Below are positions 1-8,799 of a stretch of DNA of 43,592 nt, piece after piece; position 1 is the first letter of the stretch, and each line of letters opens with the position of its first letter. Source of the DNA: CAIPFQ01 sp035480615 (lineage in GTDB: Bacteria; Chlamydiota; Chlamydiia; Chlamydiales; SM23-39); contig DATIHO010000082.1 of NCBI GenBank assembly GCA_035480615.1, forward strand, positions 1 through 43,592. The letters are read 5' to 3'. The position numbers and the translations under genes were made by a program. Below the pieces are notes generated by a model. It did no database searches. It was not told the origin of the DNA and was given only the letters and a program-made list of their open reading frames with translations.

Positions 1-283
1 TGTAGATCATTTTATGGGGATTGAGCGCTGCAAGAAAATTCGTGGTTCTGCCTTTGTAGGTTCCAAGCTCGATAAATAATCCGTCTACCTTGACCTGATC
101 GGAAGCAAAACGGAGAATGGCTGCGTCAGAATGCAAAGCGGCTCCGGATCGCAGGGTTGTGTTTACGAATTCTGTTGCATCGGAGGACCCTTGGTACGGT
201 TTGTTATCGGAATGGGTATGTAAGACCTGATTGCCGTCAAGGCCAAAGGCTGAGCCACCAAAGAGGTTGAGCGGAAGGTTCAT
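1..283 (-). CDS. SAM-dependent methyltransferase-like protein, 3' part cut by window edge
   Basis: The first 94 residues are visible; the rest lies beyond the left edge. The frame is open from an ATG at 283 to base 1. Residues 69-79 (FIELGTYKGRT) look like motif I of a class I SAM-dependent methyltransferase, with the acidic residue and glycines of the cofactor loop, followed by a second strand near the cut. The ATG is 3 nt past the metQ stop, so it is probably the last visible gene of the metN-metI-metQ transcript. The substrate cannot be inferred. It could belong to the TylF/MycF-like or macrocin-type methyltransferases, but that rests on one motif. Confidence 0.6.
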   Translation of the reverse strand, partial: MNLPLNLFGGSAFGLDGNQVLHTHSDNKPYQGSSDATEFVNTTLRSGAALHSDAAILRFASDQVKVDGLFIELGTYKGRTTNFLAALNPHKMIY

Positions 284-286
284 TGC

Positions 287-1069
287 TTAAAAAGCCGGGA
301 TAACGGCGCCTTTATAGGTGTCCAGGATAAATTGGCGCATTTTTTCAGAGGTCATCGCCCTCTTTAAAGCGTTTAAATCCGGCCGCTTTTCTTCGCCGAT
401 TCGAATCGCGATTACATTCGCATAGGGAGAGTCTTTCGGATTTTCCAAGGCCAATGCGTCTTTTTTCGGAGACAGGGTTGTCTCTAGGACATAATTCATG
501 TTGATCGTTGCTGCGGCGACATCATCAAGGGATCGAGGAAGAAGGGCAGCGTCGATTTCCCTGAATTGCAAGTTTTTAGGGTTGGATAGGATATCCAGAG
601 GAGTGGCATTGAAATCGCCGGGATTTTTTAATTGGATCAGGCCATTTCTTTGCAAAAGCAAAAGGGCTCTTGCTTCGTTGGTAGGGTCGGATGGAATCGC
701 AATTGTATCCCCGTCTGCCAAATCGGCAAGCGAGTGGATTTTTTTCGAGTAAATTCCCATGGGCTCAATTTCTATGGCCGCAAAATTTTCGATTTTGTAC
801 CCAAATTCTTTGATTTGCTCATTTAAAAAAGGGATATGCTGAAAAAAATTGGCATCGACTTCAAATTCTGCAAGAGCGCGATTGGGGATATTGTAATCGT
901 TTGAGATCATGATTTGAAGATGGATCCCCTCCTTTTCCAGGTCGGGCTTCACAAACTCGAGCAGTTGAGCGTGGGGCATTGGGGTGGCCATTATTTTTAA
1001 ACTGTTTGTTTTTTTTCCACATCCGGTAGCCATAAAGGCGAAGACAAGAATTGTGATATATCTTTTCAA
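287..1069 (-). CDS. metQ: MetQ/NlpA-type methionine-binding lipoprotein
   Basis: Substrate-binding lipoprotein of a D/L-methionine ABC importer, 260 aa as expected. It has a short signal peptide ending in a lipobox (FMATGC, Cys17), so it should be lipid-anchored in the periplasm. The body shows NlpA-family features: the N-terminal KIMATPMPHAQLL strand/helix, FEVDANFFQHIPFL, and a DGDTIAIPSDPTNEARAL hinge segment. The start is a TTG that overlaps the metI stop (TTGA), with GGGGA five bases upstream, so translation is probably coupled to metI. It belongs to the metN-metI-metQ operon. Methionine is the family's usual ligand; other amino acids cannot be excluded by eye. Confidence 0.9.
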   Translation of the reverse strand: MKRYITILVFAFMATGCGKKTNSLKIMATPMPHAQLLEFVKPDLEKEGIHLQIMISNDYNIPNRALAEFEVDANFFQHIPFLNEQIKEFGYKIENFAAIEIEPMGIYSKKIHSLADLADGDTIAIPSDPTNEARALLLLQRNGLIQLKNPGDFNATPLDILSNPKNLQFREIDAALLPRSLDDVAAATINMNYVLETTLSPKKDALALENPKDSPYANVIAIRIGEEKRPDLNALKRAMTSEKMRQFILDTYKGAVIPAF

Positions 1070-1740
1070 AGTTTTCCCCGTTTTTTTAAAATAGCAAATG
1101 CTGTCCTATTCCCCATCCATTGGATGCATTGCACGAAAAGAATCAAAAGGGCGACTGTTGCAATCATCATGGTGGTATTAAAACGATTATAGCCGTATTG
1201 AATGGCTATTTGTCCCAGACCGCCTCCTCCAACAAGACCTGCCATCGCACTATATCCTACCAGGTTGACTAGAGTCAAGGAGGTGCTTGCAACCAAGGAG
1301 GAAAGCGCTTCAGGCAAAAGAATTTTAAAGACGATTTGCTTTACGTTCGAGCCCATCACAATCGCGGCGTCAATGAGATGTCGATCCACTTCCGTGAGAT
1401 TGGTTTCTACGAGCCGAGCGAAAAAAGGGGCCGCTGCGATCGACAAAGGGACGATGGCAGCGGCAGTGCCAAGGCTTGTCCCGATCAACCATCTTGTAAA
1501 AGGGATGAGGGCGACGAGCAGGATGGCAAACGGAAAGGATCGTCCGATATTGACTATGGTCTCTAAAATTTTATAAAGAAAGCTGCGTTCCAAAAGACGT
1601 CCTTTTGCGGTCAAAGCAAGCGTGATTCCCAGGGGAAACCCGAGGATGATCGCAAAAAAAGCGGAAGCAAACACCATGTAGATTGTAGTTCCGAGAGCAG
1701 ACGGCAAAAGGGTCAGCGCCAAATCGAGATCAGGATGCAT
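1066..1740 (-). CDS. metI: Methionine ABC transporter permease MetI
   Basis: Inner-membrane permease of the methionine importer, 224 aa from the start chosen here. About five hydrophobic segments are visible. The EAA-type coupling loop that contacts the ATPase is present (DAAIVMGSNVKQIVFKILLP, then EALSSL). The frame is open further upstream to 1824, but the ATG at 1740 is preferred because GGAGG lies nine bases before it and the upstream part reads through the metN coding sequence in another frame. The start overlaps the 3' end of metN by 11 nt, and the stop overlaps metQ by 4 nt. The three genes therefore form one translationally coupled operon. Confidence 0.9.
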   Translation of the reverse strand: MHPDLDLALTLLPSALGTTIYMVFASAFFAIILGFPLGITLALTAKGRLLERSFLYKILETIVNIGRSFPFAILLVALIPFTRWLIGTSLGTAAAIVPLSIAAAPFFARLVETNLTEVDRHLIDAAIVMGSNVKQIVFKILLPEALSSLVASTSLTLVNLVGYSAMAGLVGGGGLGQIAIQYGYNRFNTTMMIATVALLILFVQCIQWMGNRTAFAILKKRGKL

Positions 1741-2734
1741 GTTCGATCGCCTCCCAATGCACGGAATGTTCGGATAAAAAACGGAGCGATGCTTCGATCC
1801 CTTCGGAGGATCCGGTGAGTTCAATGACTAAAGTGCCGATCGATACCATCTGCAGATGATCGATCCACCCGAGCAAAATATTGGCCTCGACATGAAATTG
1901 CTTGACGATCCGGGAAATCACCGGTTCGGCAGCAGCTTTTCCTTTGAATCGAAGGCGAAGCAGTTTTCTATTTGGGGAAGGGGGTTGAATCAGCTCGATT
2001 GGGATTTCATGGTGGCTGCTTTGAATAAAGCGCTGCGTGACAGGATGTTGAGGATCAGAGAAAATCTTTGCGACAGACCCCTCTTCGACAATTTTTCCCA
2101 TTTCGATCACGGCTGTTTTATTGCAGATTTTTTTTATGACTTCCATATCATGGGTAATCAAAATAATGGTGACGGCAAATTGTTGATTGAGTTTTTTGAG
2201 CAGTAAGAGGATTTCTTGCGTCGTTTTTGGATCGAGCGCTGAAGTGGCCTCGTCGCAAAAAAGAATCTCTGGTTGATTTGCAAGGGCGCGGGCAATGCCG
2301 ACCCTTTGTTTTTCCCCTCCGCTTAATGTTGCGGGATATTGATCTTTTTTTGAAGAGAGTCCAACAAAATGGAGCAGTTCATCGATGCGCGTTTTTCTTT
2401 GGTCGCTAGGTATTTTAGCAATTTCTAAAGGGTAAGAGACATTGCCCAGGACGGTGCGCGAGCTTAATAAATTGAAATGTTGGAAAATCATCCCTGTTTT
2501 CATGTGAAAAGAGCGAAGCTGTGTTGCCGATAGGGCGGCAAGATCAGTCCCTTGAAAAAAGATCTTTCCGGCATCGGGTAAAATCAAACGCGACAGGCAG
2601 CGGATGAGCGTGGATTTTCCGGCTCCGCTCATTCCGATGATGCCGTAAACATCCCCTTTTGCAACGGATAGGGAAACTTCCTGCAAGGCAGGGATTCCTT
2701 GATAAGCTTTTGAAAGAGAAACGGCATCGATCAT
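1730..2734 (-). CDS. metN: Methionine ABC transporter ATP-binding protein MetN
   Basis: ATPase of the methionine importer, 334 aa. The ABC domain spans residues 1-240: Walker A GMSGAGKST (about 34-42), Q-loop region IFQHFNL, signature LSGGEKQR, Walker B ILFCDEAT and switch histidine ITHD. Residues about 265-334 match the position and length of the C-terminal NIL domain, which in this family binds methionine and inhibits transport (known of the family, not visible here). It is the first gene of the operon and is divergent from the methyltransferase-like gene at 2830. A 14-bp inverted repeat (2739-2752) lies five bases before the start codon and could be an operator or a translation-blocking hairpin. 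Confidence 0.92.
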   Translation of the reverse strand: MIDAVSLSKAYQGIPALQEVSLSVAKGDVYGIIGMSGAGKSTLIRCLSRLILPDAGKIFFQGTDLAALSATQLRSFHMKTGMIFQHFNLLSSRTVLGNVSYPLEIAKIPSDQRKTRIDELLHFVGLSSKKDQYPATLSGGEKQRVGIARALANQPEILFCDEATSALDPKTTQEILLLLKKLNQQFAVTIILITHDMEVIKKICNKTAVIEMGKIVEEGSVAKIFSDPQHPVTQRFIQSSHHEIPIELIQPPSPNRKLLRLRFKGKAAAEPVISRIVKQFHVEANILLGWIDHLQMVSIGTLVIELTGSSEGIEASLRFLSEHSVHWEAIEHAS

Positions 2735-2738
2735 AGAT

Positions 2739-2752
2739 AGAATAGTTATTCT
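2739..2752. promoter_or_regulatory. Inverted repeat just upstream of metN
   Basis: AGAATA-GT-TATTCT is a 6-bp perfect inverted repeat with a 2-bp centre, placed 5-18 bases before the metN ATG. No Shine-Dalgarno sequence is seen there. It could be an operator half-site pair for a repressor or a small mRNA hairpin over the ribosome site. No SAM-riboswitch fold fits in the 95-bp intergenic space. Function is inferred from position only. Confidence 0.3.
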
Positions 2753-2829
2753 GTCCGATTTTCTTGTTTTTATGAAAGGGTAAAATAATCTGAATTGTTT
2801 TTACAGAATGTCGATTCGGCAGGTAACAT

Positions 2830-4614
2830 GTGAAACACATGGAGAGGTTTTCACAGTCTTCCATTTGGAAACAGCAAAGAGAAACTTACGAGCGCCTTGG
2901 AGTGGAAAGCTGGGCAGCATCCAGAGTCCCATTCCATATGACAAACAACTCCCGCATCGCGGCGGGGTACGCTGACATCGCATGCGAAATATTTCGGAAT
3001 TGTCCATTTACCATCCTGGAGTTGGGAGGAGGGTGTGGGAAGTTTGCCTTTTTGTTGATCGGTGAACTTCTGAGACGAAATGTTTCAGTGCAATATCTTC
3101 TCACGGATGGAGCAAAAAAAAATAGGGCATTTTGGGAGCGCCATCCCTGTTTTAAAGATTGGATAGATCAAAAAATCTTACAGTTGGCTGTATTGGATCC
3201 AATAGTGGATCCCATCCCTTGCTCCGATTTGGTGTTAGCGAATTATTTTTTTGATTCGATCCCTCAGGATATTTTTCACGTTGAGAATGGCGTTTTATAC
3301 GAAGGGCTGATGAAAGAGAGGCCGGTAGAGAAGGCTTACTATCCTGAATTGCCTATTGCAAATGCCATTTTGGAAGAGTATCGCCAATCGTTTCCGTCCG
3401 GTTCATTTTTGTTTCCGATTGGCGCCCTAAAAGTGATCAGCCGTTTGCCTCAAACCTGTGTGCTCATCGCAGCGGATAGAGGGATCTGCAAAAAAGAAGC
3501 GGCGCAGACAATGCCTTTGCGTTCCAGCGATCATGGAGGCGCTTTTTCATTTGCCGTCAATTTTCATGCGATCCGTTTATTTACTGAACTGCAACAAGGG
3601 GCGATCGATTTTTTCAAAACCTCTCATCCCGATTTTCATGTTTCCCTCATTTCCAAATACCCTCAAAATTGTTTGAATTTCCAAACTTTTGGTCCTTTAA
3701 ACACCGAGGCTAAAAATTTTTCCTCTATTTTAACACGGCTTCATGAGGCGCATTGGGATGCAACGCTCTTTTTTTCTTTTTTTAAGCGCATTCAGGAAAT
3801 GTACGCCCAAGCGTTGGAAAATGAAAAAAAGGAGATGATGGATCATGCGAAACAAATCCTCGAGCGATTTTTCCCTTTATTTCGGGAAGACGCCATTCTT
3901 TTACAGCAATTGGGATTGTTTTTGGAGGAAAAAGATGGAGCATGTGAGGAGGCGGCTCTCCGGTTTCAAAATTTACCATCGGAAATATATTGGATGGAAC
4001 CATTCATTCGCTCCCCCCTTCCCCTTGGAGATGTGCTTCAAATTGGTGAAAGAGGAAATGCTCCCGAGGCTATTGCTTCGACAAATCCAAAAAGCTTTCG
4101 TCTCATCCCCTGGAATAGCGCGATCAATGGACAGTTTGATACGATTTTTCTTTTTCCTCCCAAAGTGCAAATAGAGCGGAAAAAGCCAGAGTTTGTAAAA
4201 AATATCGAAAAGCAGCTGCTTTTGGATAAGATGCGTTATGCGGATGAAGATATTCGTGCATTTGCGGCTCGTTGCAATGTATCGAAAGCAGCAATGAGTC
4301 AATTTTTAAAAGAGCTAGAAAGCAATAAAAATATCACTAAAGAGCAGCTTGTGAATTTACAAAAAGAATTGGGGTTGGAAGTGATCTATGAAGGGGAGCG
4401 ATTTTTTGACGTTCTTAAAATCTGCCTGCGCCAACATATCCGCCCCGGAGCTGTTCTTCGAGCGCATCTTCTTGGCATTGAGACATATGATCACTCGGGT
4501 TTCGATGAAGAAATCGTTGCTGATCCTTATTTTGATGTGGTGGAAACCGCGGATTCAAGGGGAGTGTGGTTGAGCGTGAGAAGACTATTTAAGGAAATAC
4601 CCAATACCAGCTAA
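2830..4614 (+). CDS. Putative SAM-dependent methyltransferase with extra C-terminal domains
   Basis: A 594-aa protein I cannot name. Residues 60-150 look like a class I methyltransferase core: ILELGGGCGKF (motif I, about 62-72), an acidic turn at YLLTDG, and LVLANYFFDSIPQD (about 134-147), which resembles the MidA/NDUFAF7 type. Residues about 320-390 are helical and TPR-like. Residues about 470-500 could form a helix-turn-helix (CNVSKAAMSQFLKELES). The last 60 residues (RPGAVLRAHLLGIETY...) resemble the final strands of a methyltransferase fold. GTG at 2830 is chosen because AGG lies six bases upstream; ATG 2839 is the alternative. Its 3' end overlaps the convergent beta-barrel gene by 26 bp. 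Substrate unknown. Confidence 0.6.
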   Translation: MKHMERFSQSSIWKQQRETYERLGVESWAASRVPFHMTNNSRIAAGYADIACEIFRNCPFTILELGGGCGKFAFLLIGELLRRNVSVQYLLTDGAKKNRAFWERHPCFKDWIDQKILQLAVLDPIVDPIPCSDLVLANYFFDSIPQDIFHVENGVLYEGLMKERPVEKAYYPELPIANAILEEYRQSFPSGSFLFPIGALKVISRLPQTCVLIAADRGICKKEAAQTMPLRSSDHGGAFSFAVNFHAIRLFTELQQGAIDFFKTSHPDFHVSLISKYPQNCLNFQTFGPLNTEAKNFSSILTRLHEAHWDATLFFSFFKRIQEMYAQALENEKKEMMDHAKQILERFFPLFREDAILLQQLGLFLEEKDGACEEAALRFQNLPSEIYWMEPFIRSPLPLGDVLQIGERGNAPEAIASTNPKSFRLIPWNSAINGQFDTIFLFPPKVQIERKKPEFVKNIEKQLLLDKMRYADEDIRAFAARCNVSKAAMSQFLKELESNKNITKEQLVNLQKELGLEVIYEGERFFDVLKICLRQHIRPGAVLRAHLLGIETYDHSGFDEEIVADPYFDVVETADSRGVWLSVRRLFKEIPNTS

Positions 4615-5668
4615 AAATTCCCGAGATAAAATTTGATGCATTCCGTCCGTACACCGTAAACCAAAACCCTCCAATCAGTCCCATCGAATCACTAAAGTTA
4701 TACTCTATGGCGGGGGCGAAGCTCAATTGATCGCTAAATCCGGATCCAACAGATGCTGGAATGGGTCCACGAGGAGTCGTGGTTCCGGGCGCTCCGCTGA
4801 AAGTGGTCCGATTTGTGCAGTTATACACCATATCCAATGCAACGACCCAAGGTTCGTTGATGCTTACTTCAATTCCAAGATCGGCACTGAAGCTATTGCC
4901 TGGGTGAACGGTCCCTCTTGTGCCATATCCTCCTCCATAAGCGTTAAAATTTTCTACTTTAATGGGGGTAGATACAGTGTATCCAAACGAGATGCGGGTA
5001 TTGACCGGATGCAAAGTATTCCAGAGAATGAGCTTGGCAATTGTTAAGGTGAATGAGGTTTGCCAGGCTCCGGCGCCTGTTGCGTCAAGACCCAAATTAT
5101 CAGGATCCAGACGATTGTATGCGCCAGTAGGAAAAGATTGGCCAATTGAAAATTTGGCTTGCGGGGCATAGAGCCCCTGTTTATTGATGAGAAATCCAAG
5201 TTTTATGTTTATGTCTTGGAAGCCTCCGCTGAATTCTCCTTGCTGCCAGCTCGCTATGGTTCCCATGAAAATGCTTGTATCGACAGAAGGGGTAATACCG
5301 ATTTCTAAAAAAACAGGTTGTGGGCTAATGGAAAATCGGTTTGGAGCGTCTACCCGTTCGCGATCTTCATTAAATGCACCATAGTTATCGGTGAAAAAAA
5401 GATAAGGCTGCAAGAGAGCATACCCGGGAGGAACCATAGATGCGGAAGGGGTGAGGAGAGGGCCAGTATACCAGGGATTGAATAATTCGAGTGCATGCTG
5501 ATACTGCTGCTCGGCTTGAGTGAGTTCTTCTTCGATTTGTTCAGGGGGAATGCTTTGATCTTGAACTTGTTGAGCTCTAAGAGCGAGCGGTGCCAAGAAC
5601 AAGAACGAAACCGTTGCAAAACGGAGGTTCCATCGATTTTTGACCACTGTTTCTATAAACTTCTTCAT
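4589..5668 (-). CDS. Predicted outer-membrane beta-barrel protein
   Basis: A 359-aa exported protein. From ATG 5668 there is a basic start, a hydrophobic core (FATVSFLFLAPLAL) and an AXA-type cleavage site (LRAQQ). The frame continues upstream to 5707 without a better start. After a short helical, Gln/Glu-rich stretch (about 35-60), the body is rich in alternating aromatic/polar strands with Gly/Asn/Thr turns and ends in YWVFP, typical of outer-membrane barrels. The pattern recalls the phenol-MetA-degradation/transporter barrel family, a tentative guess. It is convergent with the upstream methyltransferase-like gene. A porin or adhesin role in the chlamydial envelope is possible but not shown. 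Confidence 0.65.
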   Translation of the reverse strand: MKKFIETVVKNRWNLRFATVSFLFLAPLALRAQQVQDQSIPPEQIEEELTQAEQQYQHALELFNPWYTGPLLTPSASMVPPGYALLQPYLFFTDNYGAFNEDRERVDAPNRFSISPQPVFLEIGITPSVDTSIFMGTIASWQQGEFSGGFQDINIKLGFLINKQGLYAPQAKFSIGQSFPTGAYNRLDPDNLGLDATGAGAWQTSFTLTIAKLILWNTLHPVNTRISFGYTVSTPIKVENFNAYGGGYGTRGTVHPGNSFSADLGIEVSINEPWVVALDMVYNCTNRTTFSGAPGTTTPRGPIPASVGSGFSDQLSFAPAIEYNFSDSMGLIGGFWFTVYGRNASNFISGIFSWYWVFP

Positions 5669-5730
5669 TAAAAATGATGTATTGCATTTTTTGATAATTT
5701 TTGGCAAGAAAAAGGAAAGAGGAGGAAGTT

Positions 5731-6078
5731 ATGTCGGATGATGAAAGTGTGTCGAGTGGACATCTATCTCCCATGACGCCGCGCGAACAAAAAATGTATG
5801 AGCAGGAATATAAACATGGAGCGCAGTTATTTCAAAAGGCATTGGAGCAGTATGTAAAGTCAGACAATCCATATCAGCAGGAAGAATTCAATCAGGTCAT
5901 GCAAAAAGCCATGAGAGTTTTAAATGAAACAGCCAATGAACTGAATAGAAAATCTCTTTTGGAGCAAAACCAGAAAATCGAACAGGACTATAATCAGTTT
6001 ACCAATGAACCGAAAGATGTCGCTGCGCTCGACAAGCTCCAGCACGATTTAGACCAGGCCAGAAAATCGATTGGCTAG
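5731..6078 (+). CDS. Small helical hypothetical protein
   Basis: 115 aa with no recognised family. The ATG at 5731 follows GAGGAGGAAG, a strong ribosome site, so the in-frame TTG 30 bases upstream is unlikely. The first 20 residues are Ser/Asp rich and probably disordered. Residues 25-115 are almost wholly amphipathic helix (repeated Q, E, K, N with hydrophobics every 3-4 residues) and suit a coiled coil or helical bundle. There is no signal peptide or membrane segment, so it should be cytosolic or a secretion substrate. The size and make-up would suit a chaperone or secreted helical protein, but that is a guess. Confidence 0.6.
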   Translation: MSDDESVSSGHLSPMTPREQKMYEQEYKHGAQLFQKALEQYVKSDNPYQQEEFNQVMQKAMRVLNETANELNRKSLLEQNQKIEQDYNQFTNEPKDVAALDKLQHDLDQARKSIG

Positions 6079-6152
6079 TGCTCTTCTTATGAGATTGCAT
6101 GGGTATTTTATCCATGTATCTATCTAACAATTAGCAGCTTAGTCGAGATCCC

Positions 6153-6181
6153 TTGATTTTCGACCATTTCACAGGCATAAT
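6153..6181 (+). promoter_or_regulatory. Predicted sigma70-type promoter for the DUF4143 ATPase gene
   Basis: TTGATT (6153-6158), 17-bp spacer, CATAAT (6176-6181). This lies 64 bp before the ATG at 6246 and points at that gene only. The 167-bp gap between the two genes holds nothing else clear except a weak CATGG/CCATG inverted repeat near 6100. Confidence 0.5.
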
Positions 6182-6245
6182 GTGTCTGATTTTTGACCAT
6201 AAAATAAATTTTAACCGTGTCTGTAAGACAAATCATTGAGAGTGA

Positions 6246-7607
6246 ATGTTAAAACGTCTGATCGACTGGCATCTCCTAAAATGGAAGGAAAGTACTAACC
6301 GAAAAGCTCTTCTTATTAGAGGAGCTCGTCAAGTTGGTAAAACTCATTCTGTTAGGAACTTGGCAAAAACCTTTGATGATTTCATAGAAATCAATTTTGA
6401 ACTGACCAAAGATGCTAGACAAATTTTTGAAAAAGACCTAAAGCCTGAGAGAATTTTGAATGAATTGGCTTTGTTTTCTGCGAAAAAAATAGAACCAGGG
6501 AAAACCTTGCTTTTTTTTGATGAAGTGCAAGGCGCCCCTGAGGTTATTCAGGCTCTTCGCTATTTCTTTGAACTCATTCCTTCATTACATGTAATTGCTG
6601 CGGGTTCATTGCTAGATTTCGCGATTGAAGATACTGGTATGCCAGTTGGGCGTGTATCTACTTTTTACCTGTATCCAATGTCATTTTTGGAGTTTCTATC
6701 AGCGAAGGAAGAATCTTTACTCATCGACCCAATCTTAAACTGTAATCAACACCAACCGATCAGCGAACTCATCCACTCTAAATTGATCAATTTAGTCGGT
6801 GAATATTTAGCCATTGGGGGAATGCCAGAAGCAGTAGCCAAATGGGTTGAGTCAAAAAATCCCAAAGAATGCTTTCAAGTGCATCATGATTTGATCGATT
6901 CATATAGGCAAGATTTTCAAAAATATGCCAAGAAAAATCAAATTAAATATGTTGATCTTTTATTCAATCAAATTCCCCTATTTATAGGACAACAGTTTCA
7001 ATATAAAAACATTCATGGAGATTTTAGGAAAAGGGAATTAGCTCCTTGTATAGACTTGTTGAGCAAAGCGAATGTAATTCATAAAATTCATCATACCGCG
7101 GCAAATGGGTTGCCTCTTGGAGCTGAGATAAATTTAGAATGGTTTAAGGTTATTTTTTTAGACGTAGCTCTATGTCAGGCTATATTAGGACTTGATCTAT
7201 CAACATGGTTTTTAAAGCCGGGGTCCGAATTTATTAACAGAGGGGAGATAGCGGAGATGTTTGTTGGGCAAGAACTCCTCAGCTATTCCCATCCCAAAAA
7301 AAAATCAGCCCTATATTTCTGGAAAAGAGATGCAAGAGGCAGTCAGGCAGAAGTAGATTTCATCTATGATTTTTCCGGAGAAATTTTGCCCATAGGAGAA
7401 ATTTTGCCCATAGAGGTAAAGCACGGGAAAAACGGCAGACTCAAAAGTTTGCAGTTATTTTTAGAAGAGCACAAGAAATCGCCTTACGGCATTCGATTCT
7501 CATCCCAAAATTATTCATTTTTTCAGAGAATCGATTCTAGGCCTCTATATGCAGTGGCATCTCTAACTCACCCGGATCTGGAAGAAAGTTTAAGATCGCT
7601 TATCTAA
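6246..7607 (+). CDS. AAA_14/DUF4143 family ATPase
   Basis: 453 aa, usual length for the family. The N-terminal AAA_14 ATPase has Walker A GARQVGKT (26-33), Walker B LLFFDEVQ and a sensor-like AAGSLL. The DUF4143 C-terminal half carries a PD-(D/E)XK nuclease-like pattern: EVDFIYD, then about 20 residues later PIEVKHG. Family members are common in bacteria and archaea, often variable between strains, and their role is poorly defined. The gene is visibly more AT-rich than its neighbours and has its own promoter, consistent with acquisition. An 18-bp tandem duplication (7377-7412) adds six residues (GEILPI twice) between the putative nuclease Asp and Glu-x-Lys. That spacing change may affect activity. 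Confidence 0.85.
   Translation: MLKRLIDWHLLKWKESTNRKALLIRGARQVGKTHSVRNLAKTFDDFIEINFELTKDARQIFEKDLKPERILNELALFSAKKIEPGKTLLFFDEVQGAPEVIQALRYFFELIPSLHVIAAGSLLDFAIEDTGMPVGRVSTFYLYPMSFLEFLSAKEESLLIDPILNCNQHQPISELIHSKLINLVGEYLAIGGMPEAVAKWVESKNPKECFQVHHDLIDSYRQDFQKYAKKNQIKYVDLLFNQIPLFIGQQFQYKNIHGDFRKRELAPCIDLLSKANVIHKIHHTAANGLPLGAEINLEWFKVIFLDVALCQAILGLDLSTWFLKPGSEFINRGEIAEMFVGQELLSYSHPKKKSALYFWKRDARGSQAEVDFIYDFSGEILPIGEILPIEVKHGKNGRLKSLQLFLEEHKKSPYGIRFSSQNYSFFQRIDSRPLYAVASLTHPDLEESLRSLI
7377..7412 (+). repeat. 18-bp perfect tandem duplication in frame
   Basis: GGAGAAATTTTGCCCATA occurs twice in a row (7377-7394 and 7395-7412), coding GEILPI-GEILPI just before the EVK of the nuclease-like motif. 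The perfect identity suggests a recent slippage event. Confidence 0.9.
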
Positions 7608-7627
7608 TATCAATCGCGATAAATAAC

Positions 7628-8785
7628 TTATGAAAAAAACACTTTGATTTTATCTAGAAATCCCTTTTTCCGAGGATGGTTTCCAGGAGTTTCCAGCGCT
7701 TCAAAAGAACGAAGGAGCTCTTTTTGTTTTTCAGATAATTTAATAGGGGTTTCGACAATGATGCGCGTTAAAAGATCCCCGTGTCCCTGTCCATGGACAT
7801 TCGGAAATCCCTTTCCGCTCACTCGAAGCAGTTTCCCATTTTGAGTCCCCTCAGGAATTTGGATTTTTACCGTTTCTCCAAAAGGGGTAGGCACCTCTTT
7901 CTTGCTGCCGAGCGCCGCTTCAGTGAAACTAATCGGAAGGTCAACGTATACATTATCGCCATCCCGCTGAAACGCTTCATGGGGTTCTACTTCAATATAG
8001 ACAAACAAATCCCCTGAAGGACTGCCCCCTGCTCCTGCATCGCCATAGCCAGTCATCTTCAGGCGCATGCCATTGTCAACGCCCGGCGGGATGCGGATTT
8101 TGATCCGCTGTTTTTCCTTGCTCCGCCCGGCTCCATTACAGGTTTTGCAGGGGTCGGTAATCATTTGTCCTGCCCCGCTGCAGTGCGGACAAGTACTCGA
8201 CATATTGAAAAAGCCCCGATTTTGATAAATCTGCCCTTTTCCCTGACAGCCCGAACACACTTTAACCCCATTTTTGGAACGGGCTCCTGTGCCATGACAC
8301 GTATTACATGTAATAAAATTTTGAACTACCAGCTCTTTTTCCAAGCCTCTCGCTGCCTCTTCGAAAGAGATTCTTACCGTCGCTTTTTTGCTGGCTCCCC
8401 GCCTTTCTCCATCAACCACCCCCTCAAAACCGCCACTGAAAAAATCGAAGATGGATTCTCCGCGCCCTCCACCGGCGCCTCCAAACGCACCCATAAAAGT
8501 GCGAAGCGCCTCTTCCATGGAGGCGAACCCGCCTCCGCCAAAACCGCCTCCGCCCATGTTGGCGCCTTTCAGGCCCTCTTCTCCATATTGATCGTACACA
8601 CGCCGTTTGTTTTCATCGCTTAACACTTCATAAGCTTCAGAAACGCGCTTGAATTGTTCTTCCGCTTTTGGATCATTGGGATTGCGGTCGGGATGGAACT
8701 CTAAAGCTTTCTTGCGATACGCTTTTTTGATTTCATCTTGAGTGGCTTCCTGCGGAATGCCAAGAATTGCATAATAATTTTTCAT
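7628..8785 (-). CDS. dnaJ: Chaperone DnaJ
   Basis: Type I Hsp40 co-chaperone that stimulates DnaK ATPase and hands over unfolded substrates, 385 aa. The J domain is residues 1-70 with HPD at 31-33. A Gly/Phe-rich linker covers about 78-120. Four CxxCxGxG zinc motifs begin near residues 160, 177, 199 and 213. C-terminal substrate-binding beta domains follow (for example KIRIPPGVDNG and VKIQIPEGTQNG). It sits 14 bp downstream of rpsU on the same strand, the order found in Chlamydia, and is probably cotranscribed with it. Confidence 0.97.
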   Translation of the reverse strand: MKNYYAILGIPQEATQDEIKKAYRKKALEFHPDRNPNDPKAEEQFKRVSEAYEVLSDENKRRVYDQYGEEGLKGANMGGGGFGGGGFASMEEALRTFMGAFGGAGGGRGESIFDFFSGGFEGVVDGERRGASKKATVRISFEEAARGLEKELVVQNFITCNTCHGTGARSKNGVKVCSGCQGKGQIYQNRGFFNMSSTCPHCSGAGQMITDPCKTCNGAGRSKEKQRIKIRIPPGVDNGMRLKMTGYGDAGAGGSPSGDLFVYIEVEPHEAFQRDGDNVYVDLPISFTEAALGSKKEVPTPFGETVKIQIPEGTQNGKLLRVSGKGFPNVHGQGHGDLLTRIIVETPIKLSEKQKELLRSFEALETPGNHPRKKGFLDKIKVFFS

Positions 8786-8799
8786 AAGACGATTTTAGT

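Noticed and set aside
2735..2829. SAM riboswitch upstream of the methionine importer
   Set aside because: The gap is 95 bp and shows none of the conserved riboswitch segments.
8388..8591. Proline-rich 67-residue frame opposite dnaJ
   Set aside because: It is the mirror of the DnaJ Gly/Phe-rich linker, a typical shadow frame.
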